Shown: positions 6,260 through 13,995 of the stretch, piece after piece
Position numbering within the stretch: the first letter of the stretch is position 1
Layout of the letters: each line of letters opens with the position of its first letter
IMG/VR virus record: IMGVR_UViG_3300030117_004319
Span: 1 to 22,695 of that record
Strand: one strand, 5' to 3'
Source of the DNA: a virus
Length of the DNA: 22,695 bases
The notes under the pieces: model-generated
What the model was told of the DNA's origin: nothing
Databases searched by the model: none
What the model saw: the letters and a program-made list of their open reading frames with translations, nothing else
Made by a program: the position numbers and the translations under genes

Positions 6260-6691
6260 TTAAAACTCTTGCCATTCTAAAGGAAATGATTCAGCACTGA
6301 ACCATCTAAAGTTGTGTGACTCTGCCCATTCTGCGTGTGATCTTTTCGTACCGTCTTTCCTCCTTTTAGATCCCGGCATTGGAGCAGATGGATTAAGAAA
6401 AATAAAAACTAACTCAACACCTTTAGGTAGCATCTTAGCGGCCCAAACATATTTGTTATGTTCTTGGAAATCCCAGAACCTGCCTTTAGCTTCTACGATA
6501 ATTAATTTATTACCTACTTGTTTAAAGAAGTCAGGGTGGTAAGTATGTTCTATGATGTAAGGGTATTGTTTGCCATGATGTTGCCATCCTTTAAGGACAG
6601 TTTCATGTAGTTCTTTTTCCCATTTAGAATCGTAACCTTCTGGTTTATCTTTTTCTACAGGACGTTTGACTCTAGGTTTTCTAGCTGCCAC
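6260..6691 (-). CDS. T7 endonuclease I-like Holliday junction resolvase
   Basis: This 143-aa protein is close in size to T7 gp3 (149 aa). It belongs to the PD-(D/E)XK resolvases that cut branched DNA. Likely catalytic residues are E25 or E27 ('YDSKWEKELHE'), D54 ('YHPDFF'), and E67 and K69 ('IIVEAKGRFWD'). A basic N-terminus (residues 3-15) resembles the flexible DNA-binding arm of the family. The start is GTG 6691, which shares one base with the previous stop. During infection it should resolve recombination and replication junctions before packaging and may help break host DNA. Confidence 0.88.
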   Translation of the reverse strand: MAARKPRVKRPVEKDKPEGYDSKWEKELHETVLKGWQHHGKQYPYIIEHTYHPDFFKQVGNKLIIVEAKGRFWDFQEHNKYVWAAKMLPKGVELVFIFLNPSAPMPGSKRRKDGTKRSHAEWAESHNFRWFSAESFPLEWQEF

Positions 6692-7014
6692 TAAAACACA
6701 TGCCTATTAGAAGCGTCTTGTTGTTGTTCCATAGCAGCAAACTCTAGATCCTGTAAGGTTACTGACTCTATATCTATATCAGGATTATGTTTGTACATTT
6801 TCTTTAACTCCTTTCGTATCCATCTAGGAGTAAAAGGAACACATCGTACACCGTAGCTAAGTGTAGTGTGAATGTCTCGATCAGGCATGAACTTCATTAT
6901 GTTCTTGGTGTTTACCTGTTTCATTTCTTCATCACTAACTAATGTAGCTAACCATTCTACCAGAAGTTTCTCTGTTTGTCTACTTATTTTTTTAAATGCT
7001 TGTGTTCTACTCAT
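6691..7014 (-). CDS. Unknown protein in replication cluster
   Basis: This 107-aa protein has a basic N-terminal helix region ('SRTQAFKKISRQTEKLLVEW'), a central 'MKFMPDRDIHTTLSYGVRC', and an acidic/Gln-rich end. The middle has the look of a helix-turn-helix or other nucleic-acid-binding module, but I cannot place it in a family. It overlaps both neighbours by 1-4 nt between two nuclease genes, so a role in DNA processing is inferred from context only. Confidence 0.65.
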   Translation of the reverse strand: MSRTQAFKKISRQTEKLLVEWLATLVSDEEMKQVNTKNIMKFMPDRDIHTTLSYGVRCVPFTPRWIRKELKKMYKHNPDIDIESVTLQDLEFAAMEQQQDASNRHVF

Positions 7015-7877
7015 ACTGATCTTAGTGATACCTCCTCTACTTTTGGTTCAGCTACTACTCTTGTAAAGTATTTCAAACCATTAGAATATTTGAATACTCT
7101 CAACCCTTGACCGTTGTTAGCATCTGACCAGCACTTGTTTTTATGAGCGCAATAGACACAGCCAACAGCTAGTTTCAAGTTACCTTTGACTCCTTCTGCT
7201 ATAGGAACATAGCACCTATCAGGTGGAGTGTCTGTCTCTAGGTGTTCTTTAATGTGCTTGATCCTAGACTTAACATTAGGTTTTTCTAGATCTCCGGGCC
7301 TGAACAATGATAGTTCTCCTGATTCTTTATTTAAAGCAAGAAACCCTCCATTGTTTGTACCTTCTGCTTCTTCGTACCCTGCAAGCTGAGACATGTAACC
7401 AAATGGATCATCTTGTGGTAGCGTACCTTCTTTGAATTTCTTAAAGGCAAATCCTGATGTAGTTTTAATATCAACTACCTCACCATCTATAACGCAATCC
7501 ATATGACCTACGATACCATCAACCTCTACTTCTTTTTGTTCACCAGTAACCTCATGACCTGCGAGTTTAGCCAGTAGTAAAACTACTTCCTCTAGCATGT
7601 GTCCATAAAGAAACTTAATGAATACTTGTGGATGAGATCTATTGAAGACAGGTAGATCTTCTTTTACATCATACCACAATTGCCTCATAGGACGGCCTAT
7701 GTTGCTCATACGCAGCCCTTTAGCTTCCTTGTAGGGGGTAGACCAGTGCCTTAGAACGTCCTTCATACGCTCTCCAAAGTCCTCTATGGCCTCGTCTGAT
7801 ATGTCTAAGTCTTTTTGTTCACAAAGACAAGACAAGGTTTCATAAATGTCTTCTACTAAAGTGTCTAATGTTTTCAT
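7011..7877 (-). CDS. Cas4/RecB-like PD-(D/E)XK exonuclease
   Basis: This 288-aa nuclease has the RecB/Cas4 motif order. H93 lies in 'YGHMLEE', D127 in 'GHMDCVID', D136-x-K138 in 'VVDIKTT', and Q164 with Y168 in 'SQLAGY'. C240, C243 and C249 ('GCVYCAHKNKC') plus another Cys (C222, C17 or C19) could hold an iron-sulfur cluster as in Cas4. In cyanopodoviruses a protein of this type sits in the place of the T7 gp6 5'-3' exonuclease, so it probably degrades host DNA or processes recombining ends. There are no cas genes nearby, so a CRISPR role is not indicated. It is coupled to the preceding resolvase-like gene by a 4-nt overlap. Confidence 0.85.
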   Translation of the reverse strand: MKTLDTLVEDIYETLSCLCEQKDLDISDEAIEDFGERMKDVLRHWSTPYKEAKGLRMSNIGRPMRQLWYDVKEDLPVFNRSHPQVFIKFLYGHMLEEVVLLLAKLAGHEVTGEQKEVEVDGIVGHMDCVIDGEVVDIKTTSGFAFKKFKEGTLPQDDPFGYMSQLAGYEEAEGTNNGGFLALNKESGELSLFRPGDLEKPNVKSRIKHIKEHLETDTPPDRCYVPIAEGVKGNLKLAVGCVYCAHKNKCWSDANNGQGLRVFKYSNGLKYFTRVVAEPKVEEVSLRSV

Positions 7878-8158
7878 TTTTTATGATCCACAAATCTGCA
7901 TTTTCTAGTATCGGAATTGTAGTGCAAGTACTGCACACCTAATTTCTTTTGAGTCATTGTCTTAGCAGATAGCCTTCCATCTTTATAAGACTTAACATCA
8001 ATTAAAATAATTTCACCGTTAGGTTTCATGGCAACAATATCTACAGGCCCTGTGCAACCTGAGTTCTTAAAGACATGATAGCCCTTATCCCATAACCAAG
8101 TTATTGCATAGTGTTCTGCCATGTCTCCAACTCTGTTAGGCTCATGTTTAGGTTTCAT
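7874..8158 (-). CDS. Holliday junction resolvase-like nuclease (PD-(D/E)XK)
   Basis: This 94-aa minimal PD-(D/E)XK nuclease has E15 ('GDMAEHYA'), D40 ('GPVDIVA'), and D54-x-K56 ('IILIDVKS'). Its predicted helix-beta-beta-beta layout resembles archaeal-type resolvases and the YraN/Hjc superfamily, though it lacks a long C-terminal part. It likely cuts branched or damaged DNA. The substrate cannot be told from sequence. It starts within the stop of the next-upstream nuclease gene (ATGA), so two nuclease folds are translated back to back. Confidence 0.75.
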   Translation of the reverse strand: MKPKHEPNRVGDMAEHYAITWLWDKGYHVFKNSGCTGPVDIVAMKPNGEIILIDVKSYKDGRLSAKTMTQKKLGVQYLHYNSDTRKCRFVDHKK

Positions 8159-8655
8159 ACTAGCTCCTCTATAGGTTTTAAATTAGATATACTTAAATTA
8201 AAACAATCTGTTTTAACTGTCCAGTTATTAGAAGGATCTATGTCTCCTCTTTTTAAGAAGGTCGCCTTATTAAAATAATCTTCTTTAGTAAGGAATCCTA
8301 GAATCCATCCTTTAGACATATCTTTTAATACTCTAGTGAAAATATACACATCACATTTTTGCTTTGTATTTAGATTAGCTATAGAACACTCGTAATGAGG
8401 TTTAGGTTCAGAGGATACCTTTTTTGTTTTGACATCTATCTTAATATTTTTATACACCATATCATAATCATACGTGTTAGACAAGTCAGTGCCTAAAAAA
8501 TTAGCTGTTATTAATTCTCCCAAAAATCCATAGACATTTCCTCTTCCTTTTGTTATAGAATTATTTAATGTTCCTAAATTAGAAGATAAAGATTTAGCTC
8601 TACACACATCTTCATGTTTTATGTTAATGAGTTTCTGACCAGTTTCGTCCAACAT
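8155..8655 (-). CDS. Putative PD-(D/E)XK nuclease (restriction-endonuclease fold)
   Basis: This 166-aa protein starts at ATG 8655, which has GGAG six bases upstream. A TTG five codons earlier is possible but has no site. Signature elements are a helix with Glu ('GFLGELITANFLG'), an Asp-rich strand ('YDYDMVYKNIKI'), and D-x-K in 'IDVKTKKV', typical of restriction-enzyme-like nucleases. A Cys-containing beta region follows. It overlaps the DNA polymerase 3' end by 32 nt. The exact activity is unknown; host-DNA cleavage or recombination are candidate roles. Confidence 0.65.
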   Translation of the reverse strand: MLDETGQKLINIKHEDVCRAKSLSSNLGTLNNSITKGRGNVYGFLGELITANFLGTDLSNTYDYDMVYKNIKIDVKTKKVSSEPKPHYECSIANLNTKQKCDVYIFTRVLKDMSKGWILGFLTKEDYFNKATFLKRGDIDPSNNWTVKTDCFNLSISNLKPIEELV

Positions 8656-10411
8656 TATATTCTCCATCAAGAGGACATTTTAATTTAAACAAAGCACCTG
8701 CGTCTATGATAGCCTGTACTCCACGCTTTCCTACTTCTTCAGCATGATCTTCTCGCGCCTCTACCTGCCACTCATCGTGGACGTTAGCAACGAATCGTGC
8801 ATCCAAGTCCCTTATATACCATGCAAACAGGGTCAACGCTTTCTTCATTACAATAGCTCCTGCTCCCTGCAATAAAGTATTTAAAGCAGAATGTTCAGAC
8901 CTCACAAATAATTTCCTACCATCTAATCCTTTTAAGTATCCTCTGTCTGCTGCTCTTGCAACTTTATTTTTAAGAGATCTAAATGATGGGAGATTATCAA
9001 GGAAATGTTCTCTAGTTCTTTTTGCATCTGCTGCGCTTCCTCCAAGAATTGTTGAGAGCTTGAGGTCGCCAGCCCCATAGCAAAGTGCGTAGATGAAAGT
9101 CTTCGCCTGATTTCTTGATTCAAGTCGTGCAAGTTTTTGATTAGCGGTGTGTATGTCTCCGTTAATGATTTCATTTGTGTACTCCTCATCGTTCATGAAG
9201 TGAGCAAGCATACGAAGCTCTAAGCCAGAAGCATCTATACCTACTAGTTTATATCCATCAGGTACAGTCCAACAAGCTCTGCACTGTTTACCATAGGGAG
9301 AAGAAGCGTTAGGAACTTGTGCCATGTTAGGGTCACGATGAGTCATCCTTCCTGTTACTGCACCGTTAGGAATAACAAAGCCGTGTACCCTGTCATCTTC
9401 CTCTACTGCCTTGAGCCAAGAGTCTATCTGAGATATTCTCTTCTGGTGTAGTAGATAATTGTTTATGAGATCTGCTTCAGGTATATTCTTTACCTGCGCT
9501 AGAGTCTTTTCATTTACGATTGGTCTACCGTTAACAGTAAATTCAGTTGGCTTCCATCCAAACTCTTGAAGATACTCTCCTATCTGCACTCTTGAGTTTA
9601 AATTAAAATCAATAGTGGTCAGCCTAGATACAGGAGGACACTTGGCTAGGCATCCTCCTGCTAGATTTAGATTGTTCCTTAACAGATTGTGTTCTGATTC
9701 AGTTAGTCTAGCACCTTCTCCACTACCTACAAAGTTCTTGTCAGCAGTCTTACTAACCTTACCAGCTTTAGTTAATCTAGGATACAAAGCTAATTCATCT
9801 ATCTTAGGCTTGAAGACAGACTTAACCTTCATCTCTACCTTTCTTGCATTAGATCGTAGCTTACCCATAAGGATCTCTGCTTCTCTTACATCAAACAAGA
9901 AGCCGTGTTTCTCCTGATCCTTTAAGATCTTAGCTACACTATGCTCTAGTTCAAGTGAGTCTTTAGAGAATCCTTTGGACTCCTCTCGTAAAGCATAGTA
10001 AATCTTTTCATTTAACTCGACATCTCTAATACAGTACTCAAGCATCTCTTTAGAATATCTAGAGAACTCCTCGAATCCTATTTTATCTAAGCCAAGTTTA
10101 GTACCCCATATGCCTAAGCCATGACCGCCTTCTCTAGAGGGATTGAATAGTCTAGATAATACAAGAGTATCTATAATCTCCTTACCTTCTGCCAGATCAG
10201 CGCGGTTACACAGCTCCTCTACTACAGGGATATCAAACCCAATTATGTTATGACCTATGAGGTGAGTAGCTTTCTCTAAAAGTTGAACACCTTCTTCGAT
10301 CTGATCTGGCCCATAAGTGTATAACTGTTTTGAGTCCATGTCCTTAGCAACTATACACCATATCTTAGTTGCTTTTAGATCATCAGTCTCTATGTCAAAT
10401 AGTAGTTTCAT
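8624..10411 (-). CDS. T7-like family A DNA polymerase
   Basis: This 595-aa replicative polymerase has a 3'-5' exonuclease domain with D6/E8 ('LFDIETD'), D60 ('IIGFDIP') and D130 ('CIRDV'). The polymerase motifs are A (D393 in 'GIDASGLELR'), B (R433, K437, Y441 in 'RNQAKTFIYALCYGAG') and C ('VHDE', 545-548). The residue matching E. coli Phe762 is Tyr441, as in T7 (Tyr526). Residues about 196-268 form an insert before 'FNLNSR', at the place of the T7 thioredoxin-binding loop and with a similar 'YPR' element. A thioredoxin-like partner is therefore possible. It is about 110 aa shorter than T7 gp5. It follows the primase-helicase directly. Confidence 0.95.
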   Translation of the reverse strand: MKLLFDIETDDLKATKIWCIVAKDMDSKQLYTYGPDQIEEGVQLLEKATHLIGHNIIGFDIPVVEELCNRADLAEGKEIIDTLVLSRLFNPSREGGHGLGIWGTKLGLDKIGFEEFSRYSKEMLEYCIRDVELNEKIYYALREESKGFSKDSLELEHSVAKILKDQEKHGFLFDVREAEILMGKLRSNARKVEMKVKSVFKPKIDELALYPRLTKAGKVSKTADKNFVGSGEGARLTESEHNLLRNNLNLAGGCLAKCPPVSRLTTIDFNLNSRVQIGEYLQEFGWKPTEFTVNGRPIVNEKTLAQVKNIPEADLINNYLLHQKRISQIDSWLKAVEEDDRVHGFVIPNGAVTGRMTHRDPNMAQVPNASSPYGKQCRACWTVPDGYKLVGIDASGLELRMLAHFMNDEEYTNEIINGDIHTANQKLARLESRNQAKTFIYALCYGAGDLKLSTILGGSAADAKRTREHFLDNLPSFRSLKNKVARAADRGYLKGLDGRKLFVRSEHSALNTLLQGAGAIVMKKALTLFAWYIRDLDARFVANVHDEWQVEAREDHAEEVGKRGVQAIIDAGALFKLKCPLDGEYNVGRNWSETH

Positions 10412-12112
10412 TTATTCAAATCCAAGGTTAATGTCTATGTCCTCTTCAGCAGAATTAGAAAGCTCGTCACCTGCTAACTCAGATAATCTACCTGTCTCGT
10501 TATCGTACAAAAGATAAGTAGCTATCCCAACATCACCAGTGTATCTAGATTTAAGTATCCTTACTCTGGTAGTGCTTGCTTCTATAGGATCATCTGACTG
10601 TTGGTTCCTCTCTAGTGACAGGATAGCATCAGATATCTGAGCGATAGACTGACTGCCTCTGATGTGACTCACGCTTGTCTCTACGCCATTTTCATGGCCC
10701 CTGTTACCGTCTATACGTCTTAGGTGAGAAACAAGTATCAGGCCCACTCCTGTCTCTTCTACGAGGGATCTGAGTCGAGTCATGATAGAATCAATAGCCC
10801 TTCTCTCATCACCCTCTACAGTAGAAGACACCATCATATGCAAGTGATCTAGAACAACCCATCTACAGTTACATCCCACAATCATGAATCGTAACTTACT
10901 AAAGATAGCATCTATATCGTTAGCTCCAAAGTGAGCATGTATCCACACCCTGTCTTTGTTGCTGCCTGTAAATACTTTCTTGAAGTAATTAGTTAACTCC
11001 TCTTCAGAGTATTGATTCCTGATACGATCAATATGTAACTTAGCATCAGCTTCAATAGATATGATCCCATCCATTGTTCGTTCTTCTGATTCTTCTAGAG
11101 CTATGATACCTACATTGTCTTTGGTTTGGTTTATGATCCAGTGTTCTAGTTCTCTAGTCACTGAAGATTTACCTAAACCAGTACCGCCTGTAAGTAAAAC
11201 AAGTTCGCCTTGTCTTAATCCTTCTAGCTTTTTATTTAATCCTTCCCAAGGATAGGGAATAGATTCTTTCTTCTCTCGCTTTAAGAATTTAGATAAGTTC
11301 TCTGAGGCGTTGACTACTCCGCTAGGGGTGTAGGTCTTTGCATCCCACCAGTACTTAACGAAACCTGCTTGTTGGTGTTTGAGTAGTACATCATTAGCAT
11401 CCTTAAACCCTTCAGGTAAAGACATAATCTTAGCCTTGCTTGGTTTAAGTACTCTAGCTACTCTCTTGGCTGCTTCGCGTCCAGCTTTATCAGCATCAAA
11501 ACAGATTATCACATTATCAAATGATTCTAGAAACTCTAGTGAAGTTTTGACATCTCGTTCTGCTGATTGTGCACCACTGCGAATAGAAACAACAGGCCAT
11601 TTAGATCCAAGCATTTCATAAGCAGCCATCGCATCGCACTCTCCCTCTACTAGGGTGATGTACTTGCCACCACTTTTGAATAGCTGTTCTCCAAATAGTC
11701 CTGCTTCTCTGATGTTACCTTTTGAATAAAAGGATTTAGTGTTAGTCAGTCTGGATTTGTATCCAACTAATTCTTGGTCAGCAAAGTAAGGATAGAAGTG
11801 TTTATTTATCTTACCATCTGCACCACGTACAGCTCTTACACCATACTTAGTAGCTGTTGCCTTGCTGATTCCTCTGTCATCTAAGCTTGTAAATTCTCCT
11901 TCTTGTTCAAAATTAATTGGTTCATTGGTTTGATTGTTATCGATAAGACTCATAGGCTCCGCCATTTTAGAATCGTTATCCATTCTACTGTACTCCTGTT
12001 CACTAAAAAATGTGCCGCAAGAAAAGCAGTAAGCCCTTCCGCTGTCATCAACGCAAAGGGCATCACTACTAGGGCAACTTGGGCATGGAAGATGAAGCTT
12101 TACGAAAGCCAT
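10412..12112 (-). CDS. T7 gp4-like primase-helicase
   Basis: This 566-aa bifunctional replication protein has the same length as T7 gp4. An N-terminal zinc ribbon uses C10, C13, C29 and C32 ('CPSC...CFSC') to read primer sites. A TOPRIM primase core follows, with E157 ('VEGECD') and D206/D208 ('CFDADKAG'). The C-terminal DnaB-type helicase has Walker A 309-316 ('GGTGLGKS'), a catalytic Glu near 340 ('ALEES'), Walker B about D422 ('WVVLDHLHM'), and an arginine finger candidate R523 ('LKSRYTG'). The acidic C-terminal tail (EEDIDINLGFE) resembles the gp4 tail that contacts the polymerase. It acts with the polymerase and SSB encoded on either side. Confidence 0.95.
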   Translation of the reverse strand: MAFVKLHLPCPSCPSSDALCVDDSGRAYCFSCGTFFSEQEYSRMDNDSKMAEPMSLIDNNQTNEPINFEQEGEFTSLDDRGISKATATKYGVRAVRGADGKINKHFYPYFADQELVGYKSRLTNTKSFYSKGNIREAGLFGEQLFKSGGKYITLVEGECDAMAAYEMLGSKWPVVSIRSGAQSAERDVKTSLEFLESFDNVIICFDADKAGREAAKRVARVLKPSKAKIMSLPEGFKDANDVLLKHQQAGFVKYWWDAKTYTPSGVVNASENLSKFLKREKKESIPYPWEGLNKKLEGLRQGELVLLTGGTGLGKSSVTRELEHWIINQTKDNVGIIALEESEERTMDGIISIEADAKLHIDRIRNQYSEEELTNYFKKVFTGSNKDRVWIHAHFGANDIDAIFSKLRFMIVGCNCRWVVLDHLHMMVSSTVEGDERRAIDSIMTRLRSLVEETGVGLILVSHLRRIDGNRGHENGVETSVSHIRGSQSIAQISDAILSLERNQQSDDPIEASTTRVRILKSRYTGDVGIATYLLYDNETGRLSELAGDELSNSAEEDIDINLGFE

Positions 12113-12129
12113 CTGTTTACCTCCTACAT

Positions 12130-12387
12130 TTAGTTGCTTTCTGGTTCAGGTATCTTAGCCTCCTCATCTAAGTTCGCCTTGATTATTGAATTGTATTGCG
12201 ATTGAGCAGCACGTAAATGTCCCATCTCAATCTCTGCTTGACGAAGAGCATTCTGTTGTAACTGAGCCAACATCATGAAAGCTTGTTGAGCTTCTGGGTT
12301 GAGCTTGGATACATCATAGTCCACATCTTCATTACGATACACCGCTGTTGGTGCTTGCGCTTCTGCGGCTTCTTCTGCTTCTGCCAT
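12130..12387 (-). CDS. Small acidic coiled-coil protein between SSB and primase
   Basis: This 85-aa protein has an Ala/Glu-rich N-terminus, a conserved-looking 'YRNEDVDYDVSKLNPEAQQA' and then a Gln-rich helical stretch likely to form a coiled coil, with an acidic tail. Similar short proteins with a 'VDYDVSKLNxEAQ' motif occur in cyanophages (DUF6447-like in my memory; uncertain). It lies 1 nt downstream of the SSB gene and 17 nt upstream of primase-helicase, so it may be an accessory to the replisome. No function is known. Confidence 0.7.
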   Translation of the reverse strand: MAEAEEAAEAQAPTAVYRNEDVDYDVSKLNPEAQQAFMMLAQLQQNALRQAEIEMGHLRAAQSQYNSIIKANLDEEAKIPEPESN

Positions 12388-12388
12388 C

Positions 12389-12847
12389 TTAAAATGCTAC
12401 CTCCTCTTGTGGTATGGTTGACGAAGACGATTCCTGTCTTTCCACTAAATCAACGATCTGTACTGCTTGAAGTAAAGGTCGTATTATTTTAGTTTGTTTA
12501 CCGTAGCTGTACTCTGACCACTGTACATTGACGGTAGATCCATTGCCTATCAGTACATCGACAGGGTTCTTATCTAAATCAACTACTCTAGGCGGTGGAC
12601 GATTATCTCCTCCTTTATTCTTAGCCCATGTAGCAAATTTAATTACTGGATCTGGAGTGAAGTTCTTTGTCCCTGCTTCAAACAAAAAGAAATTACTTAT
12701 CCCTATGTCTTTGAAGGACGCGAACACATCATCTGACACCGCTAGGTTTAACTCGTAGAAGTAGTCAGTCTGATTGTAGTTAGGGTTAGGTACTTTCAAG
12801 TGTGCAAAGTAACACTGACCTGTAACTATCGAGGCTGGTCTATCCAT
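12389..12847 (-). CDS. Single-stranded DNA-binding protein (T7 gp2.5-like)
   Basis: This 152-aa protein has beta-rich sequence consistent with one OB fold: 'GQCYFAHLKVPNPNY', 'YELNLAVSDDVFASF', 'DVLIGNGSTVNVQW', 'GKQTKIIRPLLQAVQIVDLV'. The C-terminal tail ends in acidic residues plus a final Phe (EEVAF). This is the arrangement T7 gp2.5 uses to contact the polymerase and helicase. The assignment rests on this tail, size and position just before the replication genes; the OB fold is inferred. It should coat single-stranded DNA during replication and recombination. The family is shared with cyanopodoviruses. Confidence 0.8.
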   Translation of the reverse strand: MDRPASIVTGQCYFAHLKVPNPNYNQTDYFYELNLAVSDDVFASFKDIGISNFFLFEAGTKNFTPDPVIKFATWAKNKGGDNRPPPRVVDLDKNPVDVLIGNGSTVNVQWSEYSYGKQTKIIRPLLQAVQIVDLVERQESSSSTIPQEEVAF

Positions 12848-12851
12848 ATAC

Positions 12852-13082
12852 TTAGTCTCCTGTTTTTAATTTATCTATATTATACCATGTTAGGAAGGGA
12901 ATGTAAATATCTGAATAGAAATTTAAATCAATTCCTTCTGATGGAGTTACCTTGTAGTCACCATTGTCTTGACGCTTAACAGATTCAATAGCCATCTTAT
13001 CTTCGTACATCATCTTAATGAACTTAGAAGATGAAAAGGAATTATATTGATTCTCAGTCATGGTGTAGAATTTAGCTATCAT
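12852..13082 (-). CDS. Unknown small protein upstream of SSB
   Basis: This 76-aa protein reads 'KFYTMTENQYNSFSSSKF' near its N-terminus, then a charged stretch and an aromatic-rich C-terminal half ('NFYSDIYIPFLTWYNIDKLK'). It looks like a small alpha/beta domain, but no family is recognised. It lies 4 nt upstream of SSB and 2 nt after the preceding gene, clearly in the same unit. Confidence 0.6.
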   Translation of the reverse strand: MIAKFYTMTENQYNSFSSSKFIKMMYEDKMAIESVKRQDNGDYKVTPSEGIDLNFYSDIYIPFLTWYNIDKLKTGD

Positions 13083-13084
13083 GT

Positions 13085-13303
13085 TTAACCTCCTGCAAGT
13101 TCAGAACAAAAGTCACTATGTAACTGACCAAAATTATCTAGCCTCCAGCAATCTGTTTCCTTGCACTGTTGCTTTACGTAATGAAAGAATCTATCTTTGT
13201 AGCTTCCTTCAGGCGCGGTTGCTTGAATGCCATGCGACCATAGCAATGCATACCTTTCATCAAACTCTGAACCCCACTCAGCCATTGTATCTACTGCACT
13301 CAT
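13085..13303 (-). CDS. Unknown small phage protein (WSHG / CWRLDNFGQLH motif)
   Basis: This 72-aa protein has a distinctive pattern: 'DERYALLWSHGIQATA', 'YKDRFFHYVKQQCKE', 'CWRLDNFGQLHSDF'. I believe I have seen similar small proteins in other phages, without known function. Its Cys, Trp and His residues could support a compact fold, but no metal motif is clear. It lies in a run of five small genes upstream of SSB. Confidence 0.6.
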   Translation of the reverse strand: MSAVDTMAEWGSEFDERYALLWSHGIQATAPEGSYKDRFFHYVKQQCKETDCWRLDNFGQLHSDFCSELAGG

Positions 13304-13304
13304 T

Positions 13305-13499
13305 TCAATCCCTCCCTACTATTTCAACAAATGATCCAAAGTGTTTCTCGAATGTGTCAAGAAGATGATCGTAATCACCAGCTTTCATTTCATCTGTAAT
13401 TGCTTTTGCATCCCAATCAAGTTGCTTGGCAAAACTTTTTGCGTGTCCTAGTAGTGCAAATGCATTACCGTCTGCGCCTTCTATGTCTATTGTTCTCAT
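13305..13499 (-). CDS. Small conserved phage protein (MRTIDIEGADGNAFALLG type)
   Basis: This 64-aa protein begins 'MRTIDIEGADGNAFALLGHA', followed by a helix and 'MKAGDYDHLLDTFEKHFG'. This pattern recurs in small proteins of diverse phages, as I recall; no activity is known to me. Its start overlaps the stop of the preceding gene (ATGA, 13496-13499) and it ends 1 nt before the next gene. Confidence 0.65.
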   Translation of the reverse strand: MRTIDIEGADGNAFALLGHAKSFAKQLDWDAKAITDEMKAGDYDHLLDTFEKHFGSFVEIVGRD

Positions 13500-13729
13500 A
13501 TATTCACATCCTCATGTAAGAAAGTTAGTGAGGCAGTAACTGCCCCATCAGTGTGGTCTACATACAAAGACTTCACATCGTTATAAAGCTTTGTAATATT
13601 ACGAATATACTGCTCCTCTTCTAGGTCTGTCTGGTGTATCTGAAAAGGTATCTTAATTAAAGCAAGTACCTCATCTTCTCTACCCTTCACACCATAGTCA
13701 GCAACTGCTTTTATTTCATACGAGTCCAT
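13496..13729 (-). CDS. Unknown small protein
   Basis: This 77-aa acidic alpha/beta protein reads 'YEIKAVADYGVKGREDEVLA', 'DLEEEQYIRNITKLYND' and a final strand 'GAVTASLTFLHED'. It has no recognised family. It overlaps the preceding gene by 1 nt and the following gene by 4 nt, so the small genes here are translated as a chain. Confidence 0.55.
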   Translation of the reverse strand: MDSYEIKAVADYGVKGREDEVLALIKIPFQIHQTDLEEEQYIRNITKLYNDVKSLYVDHTDGAVTASLTFLHEDVNI

Positions 13730-13938
13730 TAAGAATCTCCTAGTAAAAGGTTTATATCTGGATCAAGACTTTTATCATGAAACAAACATAACTCATGCTC
13801 AATCTGAATTTCTTGACTTGTAGTCTCGTAAAACTTGAGAGTAATATATTTCGTATGACCTTCTGAGGAACTGTTCTTTTTAATCTCAATTCTTTTTATT
13901 TGATGGATGTTCCCGTGATCTACTGTAATAGTCTTCAT
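13729..13938 (-). CDS. Unknown small beta-rich protein
   Basis: This 69-aa protein has alternating hydrophobic and polar residues ('IHQIKRIEIKKNSSSE', 'TKYITLKFYETTSQEIQIEH') suggesting beta strands, then an acidic end with 'DPDINLLLGD'. No family is recognised. It is the first gene after a 57-bp AT-rich gap downstream of the DUF932 gene, and AAGGAAA precedes its start. Confidence 0.55.
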   Translation of the reverse strand: MKTITVDHGNIHQIKRIEIKKNSSSEGHTKYITLKFYETTSQEIQIEHELCLFHDKSLDPDINLLLGDS

Positions 13939-13995
13939 ATATTTTCCTTTTGATTAATTAAATAAGCAGTTTAATATCATGCTTAGGATAATATG

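Noticed and set aside
7011-7877. Cas4-like protein as a sign of CRISPR adaptation
   Set aside because: No cas1/cas2 or repeat-spacer array is visible; this protein type is common as a phage exonuclease.
8932-9189. 85-codon minus-strand frame inside the polymerase
   Set aside because: It overlaps polymerase motifs B and A region in a different frame; no independent evidence.
9615-9917. 100-codon plus-strand frame
   Set aside because: It is antisense to the DNA polymerase with no ribosome site or recognisable motif.
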